Positions 1 through 6,953 are shown, counted from the stretch's first letter. The stretch: 12,007 nucleotides of DNA from Lysobacterales bacterium (GCA_009692275.1 SHZL01000054.1:1-12007), one strand, 5' to 3'. Numbers and translations: made by a program. The notes: a model not told the origin generated them from the sequence alone.

Positions 1-270
1 GGCTGCTTCGACCTCATCATCGGCAGTGACCTGCTGTATGAACGCGCCCATGTAATCCCGCTGGCTGGCTTTATCCATCAGCACGCTGGCGAGAATTGCG
101 AGGTAATACTGATTGATCCCGGCCGGGGCCACCATGCGCCCTTCAGCAAGAAAATGGTGAGCCTGGGCTACTCACATAGCCAGGAACGACCGGTATACTC
201 AGGCGACGTGCAATCGATGCCGCGCGGCCAGGTGCTGCACTACCACCGCAGTCCCACCAGTTACAATTGA
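1..270 (+). CDS. SAM-dependent methyltransferase, C-terminal part (truncated by window edge)
   Basis: An open frame enters from the left edge and ends at TGA 268-270, giving 89 residues. Near its start it reads DLIIGSDLLYER, followed by a stretch with ILIDPGRGHH and then FSKKMVSLGY. This is the pattern of the second half of a class I (Rossmann) methyltransferase of the small-molecule or protein-lysine type (METTL21/NNMT-like). In that family an (A/G)SD-hydrophobic-Y motif follows strand 4, and a DPxR-like strand comes near the C-terminus. The AdoMet-binding GxGxG motif would lie upstream, outside the window, so the fold assignment rests only on the C-terminal motifs. The substrate cannot be told. 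The gene is separated from the beta-oxidation operon by a repeat-bearing spacer and is probably a separate unit. Confidence 0.6.
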   Translation, partial: GCFDLIIGSDLLYERAHVIPLAGFIHQHAGENCEVILIDPGRGHHAPFSKKMVSLGYSHSQERPVYSGDVQSMPRGQVLHYHRSPTSYN

Positions 271-279
271 CGGCTGAAC

Positions 280-343
280 GATCAGACTGCCAAACTGGCA
301 GATTGCCATATTGCCAGACTACCCAATTGCCAGACTACCTAAA
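280..343. repeat. Degenerate 8-bp tandem repeat array
   Basis: Read in steps of eight from 280, the spacer is GATCAGAC, TGCCAAAC, TGGCAGAT, TGCCATAT, TGCCAGAC, TACCCAAT, TGCCAGAC, TACCTAAA. TGCCA begins at 288, 304, 312 and 328, and its reverse complement TGGCA begins at 296, all in the same register. The last four units also form a 16-bp repeat: ATTGCCAGACTACC occurs at 310-323 and 326-339. Units 288 and 296 can form a 6-bp hairpin (CTGCCA 287-292 with TGGCAG 296-301). The array sits between the methyltransferase stop and the thiolase start. It could be slippage-derived or a set of protein-binding sites. Confidence 0.6.
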
Positions 344-397
344 GGCAAGACCGGATAACTAACCATGGGCCCGGGCTCGGGCTTTTCGAGGATGACC

Positions 398-1606
398 ATG
401 ACTGAAGCATTTATCTACGATCACGTCCGCTCACCGCGCGGGCGCGGTAAAACCAACGGCTCATTGCACGCCATCACGCCGATGGATCTGTGCAGCCAGG
501 TGCTGGCCAGCCTGCGCGACCGCAATGAATTGGACACGCGCCTGCTGGACGACGTGATTTTCGGCTGCGTAACGCCGGTGGGAGAACAGGGTGCGGATAT
601 TGCGCGTGTTGCGGCATTGAATGCGGACTACGCCCAATCGGTGCCGGGCAAGCAACTCAACCGCTTCTGCGCCTCGGGACTGGAGGCAGTTAATACTGCA
701 GCGGCGCAAGTCATGTCGGGTCAGTCCGATGCCGCCATCGGCGGCGGCGTGGAGTGCATGTCGCGCGTACCCATGGGGACAGACGGAGGAGCGGTGGCCA
801 CCGACCCGCAAACCGCCTACAAGGTGTACTTTGTGCCACAAGGGATAAGCGCCGATCTGATTGCTACCAAGTACGGCTTCTCGCGCACGGATCTGGATGC
901 CTATGCGCTGGAAAGCCAGGTGCGTGCCGCCAACGCGTGGAACAAGGGCTATTTCGGAAAATCCATACTGCCCATCAGGAATCATATCGGCGAAATCGTG
1001 CTCGATCACGACGAACACATGCGCCCCGACTCCAGCATGGAAAGCCTCGCCAGCCTCAAACCGGCGTTCACCATTCCCGGCGACCAGGGCGGCTTTGATG
1101 CCGTGGCCTTGCAACGTTACCCCGAGGTCGAGTTCATTGACCACCGTCACACGGCAGCCAATTCCAGCGGCATCGTTGACGGCGCCGCCGCGGTGCTGGT
1201 GGCCAATGCCAGGACCGGCAAGAAAATGGGCTTGAAGCCGCGCGCCCGCATCCGCGCGTTTGCCTCCATTGGCAGCGAGCCCACCATCATGTTGACCGGC
1301 CCCGCGCCAGCTACCGAAAAAGTGCTGAAACGGGCCCGCATGAGCACCTCTGACATAGACCTGTTCGAGCTCAACGAAGCGTTTGCTGCGGTGGTGCTGC
1401 GCTTCATGCAGCAGCTGAACATTCCGCACGACAAGATCAACGTGAATGGCGGCGCCATTGCCATGGGCCACCCGCTGGGCGCAACCGGCGCAATGATCCT
1501 GGGCACCGTGCTCGATGAACTCGAACGGCGCAACCTGGGCACCGCTCTCGTTACCCTGTGCATCGGCGCAGGCATGGGCACCGCCACCATTATCGAACGC
1601 GTCTGA
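398..1606 (+). CDS. fadA: Acetyl-CoA C-acyltransferase (thiolase, FadA-like)
   Basis: This thiolase of about 402 residues performs the last step of beta-oxidation, cleaving 3-ketoacyl-CoA with CoA to acetyl-CoA and a shortened acyl-CoA in the cytosol. The chosen start gives MTEAFIYDHVRSPRGRGK, the usual N-terminus of this group. It has GAGG at 388-391, 6 nt upstream. The in-frame ATGs at 365 and 392 lack properly spaced ribosome binding sites. Key motifs are NRFCASGLEAVN with the acyl-accepting Cys91, NEAFA, GGAIAMGHPLGATGA with the catalytic His, and the C-terminal CIGAGMGTA with the second catalytic Cys. The length is normal and nothing is missing. It is first of three co-directional genes, 41 nt before the hydratase/dehydrogenase gene, an A-then-B order known for FadAB-type pairs. 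Chain-length preference cannot be read from the sequence, and the symbol denotes family only. Confidence 0.92.
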   Translation: MTEAFIYDHVRSPRGRGKTNGSLHAITPMDLCSQVLASLRDRNELDTRLLDDVIFGCVTPVGEQGADIARVAALNADYAQSVPGKQLNRFCASGLEAVNTAAAQVMSGQSDAAIGGGVECMSRVPMGTDGGAVATDPQTAYKVYFVPQGISADLIATKYGFSRTDLDAYALESQVRAANAWNKGYFGKSILPIRNHIGEIVLDHDEHMRPDSSMESLASLKPAFTIPGDQGGFDAVALQRYPEVEFIDHRHTAANSSGIVDGAAAVLVANARTGKKMGLKPRARIRAFASIGSEPTIMLTGPAPATEKVLKRARMSTSDIDLFELNEAFAAVVLRFMQQLNIPHDKINVNGGAIAMGHPLGATGAMILGTVLDELERRNLGTALVTLCIGAGMGTATIIERV

Positions 1607-1647
1607 TCGCGTTTCATACCGAACAAGACCAAAGAGACATAGAGCAA

Positions 1648-3795
1648 ATGACCCATACCAGCACAATCAAGTACTCTGTTGACAGGGATGGCGTGGCCAT
1701 CCTGGCCATCGACCTGCCCGGCAAATCCATGAACGTAATCACCCAGGAAGTGATGGATGACCTCGAAACCCTGGTCAAGCACGTCGCCGCTGACGCGGCG
1801 GTAAAAGGCGCTGTCATTACGTCCGCCAAGAAGGCGTTTGTTGCCGGCGTTGACATCAAGGACATGGTCACCGCCTATGATCGCGGCGTGACCGTAAAAG
1901 AAGCGTTTGAATTCAGCAATCAGCTCAATCGCCGCTTCCGCGCCATGGAGACCTGCGGCAAACCCATTGCTGTTGCCATGAACGGGCTCGCACTGGGTGG
2001 CGGTCTGGAAGTGTGCCTCGCCTGCCACTACCGCGTAATGACAGACGACCCGCGCGCCGTGGTGGGTTTTCCCGAAGTGAATATCGGCCTCCTGCCCGGT
2101 GCGGGCGGCACGCAACGACTGCCGCGACTCATTGGGGTCGCCGAAGCCTTGCCCCTGATCCTGCAGGCGAAAAACGTGAATTCGCAGAAAGCGCTGGAGC
2201 TCGGCATTGTGCATGAACTGGCCCCGGCAGACCAGGTGGTGGAACGGGCCAGGAAATGGGTGCTCGAAAAAGGTGATCCGGTTCAGCCCTGGGACAAGAA
2301 AGACTTCAAGTTGCCTGGTGGCGCCGGTGCAATGACACCCCGTAACGCCCAGAACTACACGGTCAGCACCTCCCTGGTCGCGGGCAAGACCCAGCACAAC
2401 TACCCGGCGCCGATTGCCGCCCTCTCAGCCATTTACGAAGGCTGCATCACCCCGATCGACACGGGCCTTAACATCGAATCGCAGTACTTTGCCACGCTGT
2501 TGGCGGGGCCGGTGGCACGCAACATGATGCGCACCCTGTTCGTGAACAAAGGTGCGGCGGACAAGCTCAGCCGCCGTCCCGAGGGCGTCGAAAAATCGTC
2601 AGTGAAAAAGCTGGGCATACTCGGAGCCGGCATGATGGGCGCGGGTATAGCCTATGTTTCCGCCAGGGCCGGCATGCAGGTGGTGCTGCTCGACTCCGAC
2701 CTGGAAAAAGCCGAACACGGCAAGGCGTATTCAACCGGCCTGCTGGACAAGGATATTGCACGGGGCTATTCCACCGAAGCAAAGAAACAGGCGCTGCTCA
2801 GCCTGATCACGCCAACGGCTAATTATGCTGATCTTGCCGGCTGTGATCTCGTCATTGAAGCGGTGTTTGAGAACGTCGACATCAAGGCTGATGTCACGCA
2901 CAAGACCGAGGATGTTGTGGCAGCAAGCACCATCTTCGCCAGCAATACCTCTACCCTGCCCATCACCGGCCTGGCCGCGGCTTCCAAACGGCCCAAAAAC
3001 TTCATCGGCCTGCATTTCTTCTCGCCGGTGGACAAGATGCCTTTGGTGGAAGTCATAGTCGGCAAGAAAACCTCCAACGAAGCCATCGCCCGCAGCCTGG
3101 ACTATGTCCAGCAGATCTTCAAGACCCCGATCGTGGTCAACGACAGCCGCGGCTTTTTCACCAGCCGGGTATTTGGCACCTTCACTACCGAAGGCATGCG
3201 CATGCTGGCCGAGGGCATCAACCCGGCACTCGTTGAGAATGCGGCAAAAATGGCCGGCATGCCGGTTGGGCCTCTGGCCGTAACCGATGAAGTAACCATT
3301 GAGCTCGCCGAGAAGATAAGCAAGGCAACGGCACAGGCGCTGGGAAGGCAATACCCTTCGGACCCGGCGGAACAGGCCATAGCGACCATGATGGGGCTTG
3401 GGCGCAAGGGTAAGCGCTATGGCGCGGGCTTCTACGAGTACCCGGCAGACGGGAAGAAACACCTCTGGTCCGGACTGGCACAGCACTTCCCGCAAAGTGA
3501 AATACAGCCGGACGTCAATGCAGTCAAGGAACGGCTGTTGTATATCGAGGCACTGGAGTCGGCACGCTGTTTTGAGGAGAAAGTCGTGACCCATCCCGCC
3601 GACGCCGATGTCGGCTCCATTTTCGGCATTGGCTACCCGGCCTGGACGGGCGGCACCCTGTCCTTTATCGACACCATCGGCATCGGGCCGTTTGTCAAGA
3701 GCTGCGACCGTTTGGCCAAAGCCCATGGCGAGCGCTTCAAGGTATCCCGCTGGTTGCGCGCACGGGCCAAGAACAACCAGCCTTTCTATTCCTGA
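1648..3795 (+). CDS. fadJ: Bifunctional enoyl-CoA hydratase / 3-hydroxyacyl-CoA dehydrogenase (FadJ/FadB-like)
   Basis: This 715-residue protein carries out hydration of trans-2-enoyl-CoA and NAD-dependent oxidation of the 3-hydroxyacyl-CoA. Residues 1 to about 190 are the crotonase domain, with oxyanion segment MNGLALGGGLEVCLA and FPEVNIGLLPGAGGTQRLPR. Glu121 and Glu143 match the catalytic pair of E. coli FadB (Glu119/Glu139). A linker leads to the dehydrogenase Rossmann domain at about 320-500 (GILGAGMMGAGIA, then ASNTSTLPIT). GLHFFSPVDKMPLVEVI holds His456 and Glu468, equivalent to the FadB His/Glu dyad. Two C-terminal dehydrogenase domains follow from about 500, with NDSRGFFTSRVF and a second set near IFGIGYPAWTGG. 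The length equals typical FadJ. The start ATG 1648 follows AGAG-rich sequence; the upstream in-frame GTG at 1558 would overlap the thiolase. FadJ versus FadB is not certain. Confidence 0.93.
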   Translation: MTHTSTIKYSVDRDGVAILAIDLPGKSMNVITQEVMDDLETLVKHVAADAAVKGAVITSAKKAFVAGVDIKDMVTAYDRGVTVKEAFEFSNQLNRRFRAMETCGKPIAVAMNGLALGGGLEVCLACHYRVMTDDPRAVVGFPEVNIGLLPGAGGTQRLPRLIGVAEALPLILQAKNVNSQKALELGIVHELAPADQVVERARKWVLEKGDPVQPWDKKDFKLPGGAGAMTPRNAQNYTVSTSLVAGKTQHNYPAPIAALSAIYEGCITPIDTGLNIESQYFATLLAGPVARNMMRTLFVNKGAADKLSRRPEGVEKSSVKKLGILGAGMMGAGIAYVSARAGMQVVLLDSDLEKAEHGKAYSTGLLDKDIARGYSTEAKKQALLSLITPTANYADLAGCDLVIEAVFENVDIKADVTHKTEDVVAASTIFASNTSTLPITGLAAASKRPKNFIGLHFFSPVDKMPLVEVIVGKKTSNEAIARSLDYVQQIFKTPIVVNDSRGFFTSRVFGTFTTEGMRMLAEGINPALVENAAKMAGMPVGPLAVTDEVTIELAEKISKATAQALGRQYPSDPAEQAIATMMGLGRKGKRYGAGFYEYPADGKKHLWSGLAQHFPQSEIQPDVNAVKERLLYIEALESARCFEEKVVTHPADADVGSIFGIGYPAWTGGTLSFIDTIGIGPFVKSCDRLAKAHGERFKVSRWLRARAKNNQPFYS

Positions 3796-3822
3796 CCAAT
3801 TTCCTGCACCGGGTCTGAACCT

Positions 3823-4989
3823 ATGCAACGCCTGATATTTGAAGAAGAGCACACCATGTTCCGCGACTCGGTGCGGCGCTTCATGCAGACCGAAATCGAG
3901 CCACATGTCGAGGCCTGGCGGGAAGCAGGTATCTGCGATAAGTCAGCCTTCCTCAAGGCCGGGAAGCAAGGCTTGCTGTGCATGTGGGCCGATGAAAAGT
4001 ACGGCGGACTGGGCATGACGGACTTCCGTTTCGAGCAGGTGGTCATCGAAGAGACCATACGCCACGGCGACATCGGCCTGTTCCTGAGCCTGCACAGCCG
4101 CCTGGTCGGTCCCTACATTGGCACGCTGGGCAGCGAAGCGCTCAAACAACGCCTGTTGCCGCGGATGATCAGCGGCGAGACCATACTCGGCGTGGCCATG
4201 TCCGAGCCTTCGGCCGGCAGTGACATCTCGGGTATCAAAAGCCGGGCCGTGCGCGACGGTGAGGACTGGATCATCAATGGCTCCAAGACCTACATTTCCA
4301 ACGGCATCAACGGCGGAGCGTTCGTGGTCGCCGCCCGCTCCGTGCCAGGCAAACCCCATGGCCTGGGGCTATTCGTGGTCGAAGAAGGCATGCCGGGATT
4401 CAGCCGGGGTCGCAACTTGAGCAAGATGGGCCTTAAAACCCAGGACACGGCCGAGCTGTTTTTTGAGAACGTGCGGGTACCGGCAGAAAACGTGCTCGGT
4501 GACCCGGAAAAAGGCTTTTACCAGCTCATGCATTTCCTTGCCGAGGAACGGCTGATCAGCGCCTGCCAGGCCATTACCCATGCGCAGGTGGCGTTTGATA
4601 TCACGCTGGACTACATCCTTGAGCGCAAGGCCTTCGGCCGGCCCATCGGCGCTTTCCAGAACAGCCGCTTCAAGATGGCCGAGATGCGCACCGCACTGGA
4701 TGTCACCCAGACCTTCATGGATCAATGTGTGCTATTGCACAATGCCGGCCAGCTCAGCGCAGAACTTGCCGCCGAGGCGAAATTCCATGCCACGGAAGTT
4801 GAATCAAAGGTGATGGATGAATGCGTACAACTGCACGGCGGCGCCGGCTACATGAGCGAGTACCGGATTTCCCACATGTTCACCGACGCCCGCGTGTCGC
4901 GTATTTATGCCGGCAGCACCGAGATCATGAAAGAAATCATTGCGCGCAGCATTGGCCTGGATGAACGGAAATTGATGGGCCCACACTGA
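3823..4989 (+). CDS. Acyl-CoA dehydrogenase, long-chain/isovaleryl-like
   Basis: This 388-residue flavoprotein catalyses the first, FAD-dependent step of beta-oxidation, acyl-CoA to trans-2-enoyl-CoA, passing electrons to ETF. It lies 28 nt after the hydratase/dehydrogenase gene and is probably co-transcribed. The start gives MQRLIFEEEHTMFRDSVRRF, a normal ACAD N-terminus. Motifs are AMSEPSAGSDISGIKS (about 125-140, FAD and substrate), RKAFGRPIGAFQ (268-279), LHGGAGYMSEYRISHMFTDA and RIYAGSTEIMKEIIARSI near the C-terminus. The position of the usual catalytic Glu of short- and medium-chain enzymes (IYEGT) is Ala363. By comparison with LCAD and isovaleryl-CoA dehydrogenase, the base is predicted to be Glu242 in LAEERLISA. 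That places the enzyme in the LCAD/IVD branch, which often accepts long or branched acyl-CoAs. Exact substrate unknown. Confidence 0.9.
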   Translation: MQRLIFEEEHTMFRDSVRRFMQTEIEPHVEAWREAGICDKSAFLKAGKQGLLCMWADEKYGGLGMTDFRFEQVVIEETIRHGDIGLFLSLHSRLVGPYIGTLGSEALKQRLLPRMISGETILGVAMSEPSAGSDISGIKSRAVRDGEDWIINGSKTYISNGINGGAFVVAARSVPGKPHGLGLFVVEEGMPGFSRGRNLSKMGLKTQDTAELFFENVRVPAENVLGDPEKGFYQLMHFLAEERLISACQAITHAQVAFDITLDYILERKAFGRPIGAFQNSRFKMAEMRTALDVTQTFMDQCVLLHNAGQLSAELAAEAKFHATEVESKVMDECVQLHGGAGYMSEYRISHMFTDARVSRIYAGSTEIMKEIIARSIGLDERKLMGPH

Positions 4990-5006
4990 TGGGTAGCCGA
5001 TTTTTT
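4978..5006 (+). terminator. Possible weak intrinsic terminator of the beta-oxidation operon
   Basis: CCCA (4980-4983) can pair with TGGG (4990-4993) around a 6-nt loop that includes the stop codon, with a possible GG/CC extension across a bulge. It is followed within 8 nt by six T residues (5001-5006). The stem is short and imperfect, so this is a weak call. The T run touches the stop codon of the convergent higA gene. Confidence 0.3.
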
Positions 5007-5275
5007 CAGGCCGCCCGCCGGGCCTCAGCCGCCTTGTCCAGATCGTAGGTTGCCTGAAGGTTCATCCACAGCTTGGGCGAAGTGCCCAGGGTTTCAGCGA
5101 GATCAAGCGCAGCCTCTGCGGTTATTCCGCGCTTGCCACGAATCAGCTCATTCAAGCGGGCTTTAGTCCAGCCGATCTGCCTGGCAAACGTGGCCTGGCT
5201 CATCCCCTTCGGCTGCAGAAACTCTTCGAGGAGGATCTCCCCCGGATGAAACGGATTTTTGGGTTGTTTGTCCAT
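5006..5275 (-). CDS. higA: HigA-family antitoxin (XRE-type HTH)
   Basis: This 89-residue antitoxin neutralises the HigB RNase encoded just upstream and represses its own promoter. The protein begins MDKQPKNPFHPGEILLEEFL, and HPGEILLEEFL is the classic HigA N-terminus. The HTH lies at about 28-60 (SQATFARQIGWTKARLNELIRGKRGIT). TSPKLWMNLQATYDLDKA is the conserved HigA C-terminal motif. An in-frame ATG upstream (5362) would put the start inside the toxin gene and add 29 residues with no family match, so the ATG at 5273-5275 is preferred. The gap to the toxin stop is 28 nt. The gene converges on the acyl-CoA dehydrogenase gene with only 16 nt between stop codons. Confidence 0.92.
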   Translation of the reverse strand: MDKQPKNPFHPGEILLEEFLQPKGMSQATFARQIGWTKARLNELIRGKRGITAEAALDLAETLGTSPKLWMNLQATYDLDKAAEARRAA

Positions 5276-5303
5276 GATCTGTAGTCCACTGTTCAAGGCT
5301 GTA

Positions 5304-5594
5304 TCAATGATAGTCGAGGATCTGCACATCAACTGCCTGCCCACCGTTCCAGCGGAAAACAAGGCGCCATTGATCGTTGATCCGTATCGAATGAAATCTC
5401 TTCATCTGGCCTTTAAGAGCTTCCAACCGGTTTCCCGGGGGCACACGCAGGTCTTTCAACGCCGAGGCATCGTGAAGGTACAATAGTTTTCGCCGTGCCA
5501 CACGATAAAGCTCCGCTGGAAATGATCGGGTATGTTTGCTCTTGATGTCATAAAACAAATCCTCTGCCAAAGCATTTGCGAAGGATTTGATCAT
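5304..5594 (-). CDS. higB: HigB-family toxin (RelE superfamily mRNA interferase)
   Basis: This 96-residue basic protein precedes the antitoxin, the toxin-first order typical of higBA. It opens MIKSFANALAEDLF and carries LYLHDASALKDLRVPPGNRLEALKG, then FHSIRINDQWRLVFRWNGG and VQILDYH. These are the hallmark segments of HigB/PHD-killer-like members of the RelE fold, which cleave mRNA on the ribosome when not bound by HigA. The length is close to the usual 92 or so and no frameshift is visible, so it is probably functional. The ribosome binding site is poor (only GAG 5 nt upstream). The pair sits on the opposite strand between lipid genes, consistent with a mobile or stabilising module acquired separately; this origin is inference. 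Confidence 0.9.
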   Translation of the reverse strand: MIKSFANALAEDLFYDIKSKHTRSFPAELYRVARRKLLYLHDASALKDLRVPPGNRLEALKGQMKRFHSIRINDQWRLVFRWNGGQAVDVQILDYH

Positions 5595-5600
5595 GTTCTC

Positions 5601-5629
5601 ATGTTATCGGAATTCGATAACAACTGCAA
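5601..5629 (-). promoter_or_regulatory. Candidate higBA promoter
   Basis: On the minus strand TTGCAG (5624-5629) and TAACAT (5601-5606) are 17 bp apart and resemble -35 and -10 boxes (3/6 and 4/6 matches to consensus). Transcription would then begin at about the first base of the higB ATG (5594), implying a leaderless or nearly leaderless mRNA. It is an inference from spacing and box similarity only. Confidence 0.4.
5603..5621. promoter_or_regulatory. Perfect inverted repeat, probable HigA operator
   Basis: GTTATCG (5603-5609) and CGATAAC (5615-5621) are perfect 7-bp arms around a 5-bp centre. The site begins 9 bp upstream of the higB start and lies across the candidate spacer and -10 box, the expected place for autorepression. 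HigA proteins are known to bind such palindromes as dimers. That this one is bound by this HigA is inferred. Confidence 0.65.
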
Positions 5630-5710
5630 TTGTGGTTTCCAGCATCCGATGCGCCTCTCGTTACTTTGCGCCAGGTAGTACAAAATGGAACACCAGAACC
5701 CGGAATCCAC

Positions 5711-5714
5711 GAGG
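5711..5714 (+). promoter_or_regulatory. Ribosome binding site supporting a TTG start
   Basis: GAGG lies 8 nt before TTG 5723. An in-frame TAA at 5717-5719 excludes any longer protein, and the family-typical N-terminus GPLSGIRIIEV begins right after the TTG. Together these fix the start at the rare TTG codon. Confidence 0.75.
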
Positions 5715-5722
5715 ATTAAACT

Positions 5723-6880
5723 TTGGGCCCGTTAAGCGGAATTCGCATCATCGAGGTCACCGGACTTGGGCCGGGGCCATTTTGCGGCATGATGCTGGCT
5801 GACATGGGCGCCGAGGTCATACGCGTGGAGCGCAGCAGCGCCGGCCCGGATTCACCCGTCCCCACAGACCCGCTTTCGCGTAACCGTAAATCCATTGCCC
5901 TCGACCTGAAGAACCCACGTGGGGTAGAGGTTCTGTTGCGCCTCGCCGACCAGGCTGACGCACTGTTTGAGGGCTTTAGGCCCGGTGTCGCTGAACGCCT
6001 GGGCTTCGGCCCGGACGTCTGCCTGCAGCGCAATGCCAGGCTGGTCTATGGACGCATCACCGGTTGGGGGCAGGACGGGCCACTGGCCCATGCTGCCGGC
6101 CACGACATCAATTACATTGCCCTTTCCGGCGCACTGCACGCCATCGGAGTGGCCGGTGGCAAACCGGTACCACCGCTGAACCTGGTGGGTGATTTTGGTG
6201 GCGGCGGCATGCTGCTGGCCTTCGGCATGGTGTGTGCGCTGCTGCAAGCACAACGCACCGGTGTTGGCCAGGTGGTGGATGCCGCAATGGTCGATGGGGC
6301 GCTGGCGCAGATGGCGATGTCCTTTGGCATCATGGCGATGGGGCTGTTTTCCGGGCAACCCGGTGGCCATGCACTGGCGGGCGCAGCCCCGTTCTATGAT
6401 ACCTATGAAACCGCAGATGGGCGCTTTGTGGCCATAGGCTCACTGGAACCACAATTCTTCCGGCTGTTGCTGGAAAAAACCGGCATTCCCCATGCCGCGT
6501 TCGCCGACGCCGGCTTCCACTCCCTTTATTCAGCGGTGGACACCGGCACATGGCCGGAACTGCGACGTCAACTGGCCGCAGCATTTCGCCAGAAAACCCG
6601 TGATGAGTGGTGCGCCCTCATGGAAGGCAGCGATGTGTGTTTTGCTCCCGTGTTGACCCTGGCCGAAGTGCATGAACATGCGCACCATCAGGCACGCAAG
6701 GCCGTGATTGAAATTGCAGGTGTCGTGCAGAACGCACCGGCGCCACGTTTCAGCGTTTCAACAACCGGGGAACCCACCCCGCCGCCCCGTCACGGCCAGG
6801 ACAGTGACAGCGTGCTGGAGACATTGGGCTTTTCCGGCACTGAGATCCTGGAACTGCGCAAAGACGGCGTTATTACCTGA
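5723..6880 (+). CDS. Alpha-methylacyl-CoA racemase-like CoA-transferase family III protein
   Basis: This 385-residue cytosolic CaiB/BaiF-fold protein probably interconverts (R)- and (S)-2-methylacyl-CoA, which lets methyl-branched substrates enter S-specific beta-oxidation. The N-terminus GPLSGIRIIEVTGLGPGPFCGMMLADMGAEVIRVE is the family signature. GHDINYIALSG supplies His127 and Asp128, GDFGGGG supplies Asp157, and GSLEPQF supplies Glu242. These line up one residue off the catalytic His126, Asp156 and Glu241 of the Mycobacterium tuberculosis racemase. True family III CoA-transferases use an Asp at a different context, so racemase is favoured. Translation starts at TTG. The gene follows the higBA locus divergently and has the same direction as the beta-oxidation genes, whose work it would complement. 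A CoA-transferase with another acid remains possible. Confidence 0.82.
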   Translation: MGPLSGIRIIEVTGLGPGPFCGMMLADMGAEVIRVERSSAGPDSPVPTDPLSRNRKSIALDLKNPRGVEVLLRLADQADALFEGFRPGVAERLGFGPDVCLQRNARLVYGRITGWGQDGPLAHAAGHDINYIALSGALHAIGVAGGKPVPPLNLVGDFGGGGMLLAFGMVCALLQAQRTGVGQVVDAAMVDGALAQMAMSFGIMAMGLFSGQPGGHALAGAAPFYDTYETADGRFVAIGSLEPQFFRLLLEKTGIPHAAFADAGFHSLYSAVDTGTWPELRRQLAAAFRQKTRDEWCALMEGSDVCFAPVLTLAEVHEHAHHQARKAVIEIAGVVQNAPAPRFSVSTTGEPTPPPRHGQDSDSVLETLGFSGTEILELRKDGVIT

Positions 6881-6913
6881 GGGCAGGACGCCCGGCCTCA
6901 GCCGTTCGGTGCG

Positions 6914-6941
6914 TTGACTGATAGCCGATAAATTGTATACT
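6914..6941 (+). promoter_or_regulatory. Strong sigma70-like promoter of the hydrolase gene
   Basis: TTGACT (6914-6919) and TATACT (6936-6941) each match consensus at five of six bases, with a 16-bp spacer. The expected start of transcription is about 6948, leaving a leader of about 95 nt before the hydrolase ATG. The -10 box lies inside the element shared with the receptor gene. Confidence 0.7.
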
Positions 6942-6953
6942 TCTGTGGACAAT
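6932..6953. promoter_or_regulatory. Candidate operator, copy 1 (shared with receptor promoter)
   Basis: This 22-bp site consists of ATTGTATAC, a TTCT centre and GTGGACAAT. The outer halves form an imperfect inverted repeat (7 of 9 positions pair), and it covers the -10 box. It matches the site at 8226-8247 at 18 of 22 positions, including 12 outside the TATACT hexamer. Such a palindrome over a -10 box suggests a dimeric repressor. The regulator is not in the window. Confidence 0.6.

Noticed and set aside
365..397. Upstream ATG as thiolase start (adds GPGSGFSRM-like residues)
   Set aside because: No ribosome binding site precedes 365, and the family N-terminus begins at MTEAF (398), which has GAGG 6 nt upstream.
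1558..1647. GTG start giving the FadJ-like protein 30 extra residues
   Set aside because: It lies inside the thiolase gene and the extension is basic and unlike the family; ATG 1648 fits.
461..1666. Long open frame on the minus strand opposite the thiolase (about 401 codons)
   Set aside because: It mirrors the thiolase coding frame, is rich in His, Gly and Ala, and shows no family motif. It is a shadow of GC-rich codon use.
1147..2397. Long minus-strand open frame across the thiolase/hydratase junction
   Set aside because: It spans two well-supported genes on the other strand and has no recognisable domain or ribosome binding site.
2731..3906. Long minus-strand open frame opposite the 3-hydroxyacyl-CoA dehydrogenase
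   Set aside because: Antisense shadow: composition is odd and no conserved motif is seen.
5007..5026. AGGCC/GGCCT inverted repeat at the end of higA as a terminator
   Set aside because: On the minus strand it is followed by A residues rather than T, and it lies within coding sequence.
5276..5362. Longer HigA beginning at 5362
   Set aside because: The extension overlaps higB and lacks any antitoxin character. The HigA motif starts just after ATG 5275.
5642..5652. GCATC-C-GATGC small palindrome between higB and the racemase gene
   Set aside because: Arms of 5 bp only, with no promoter in register; too short to call an operator.
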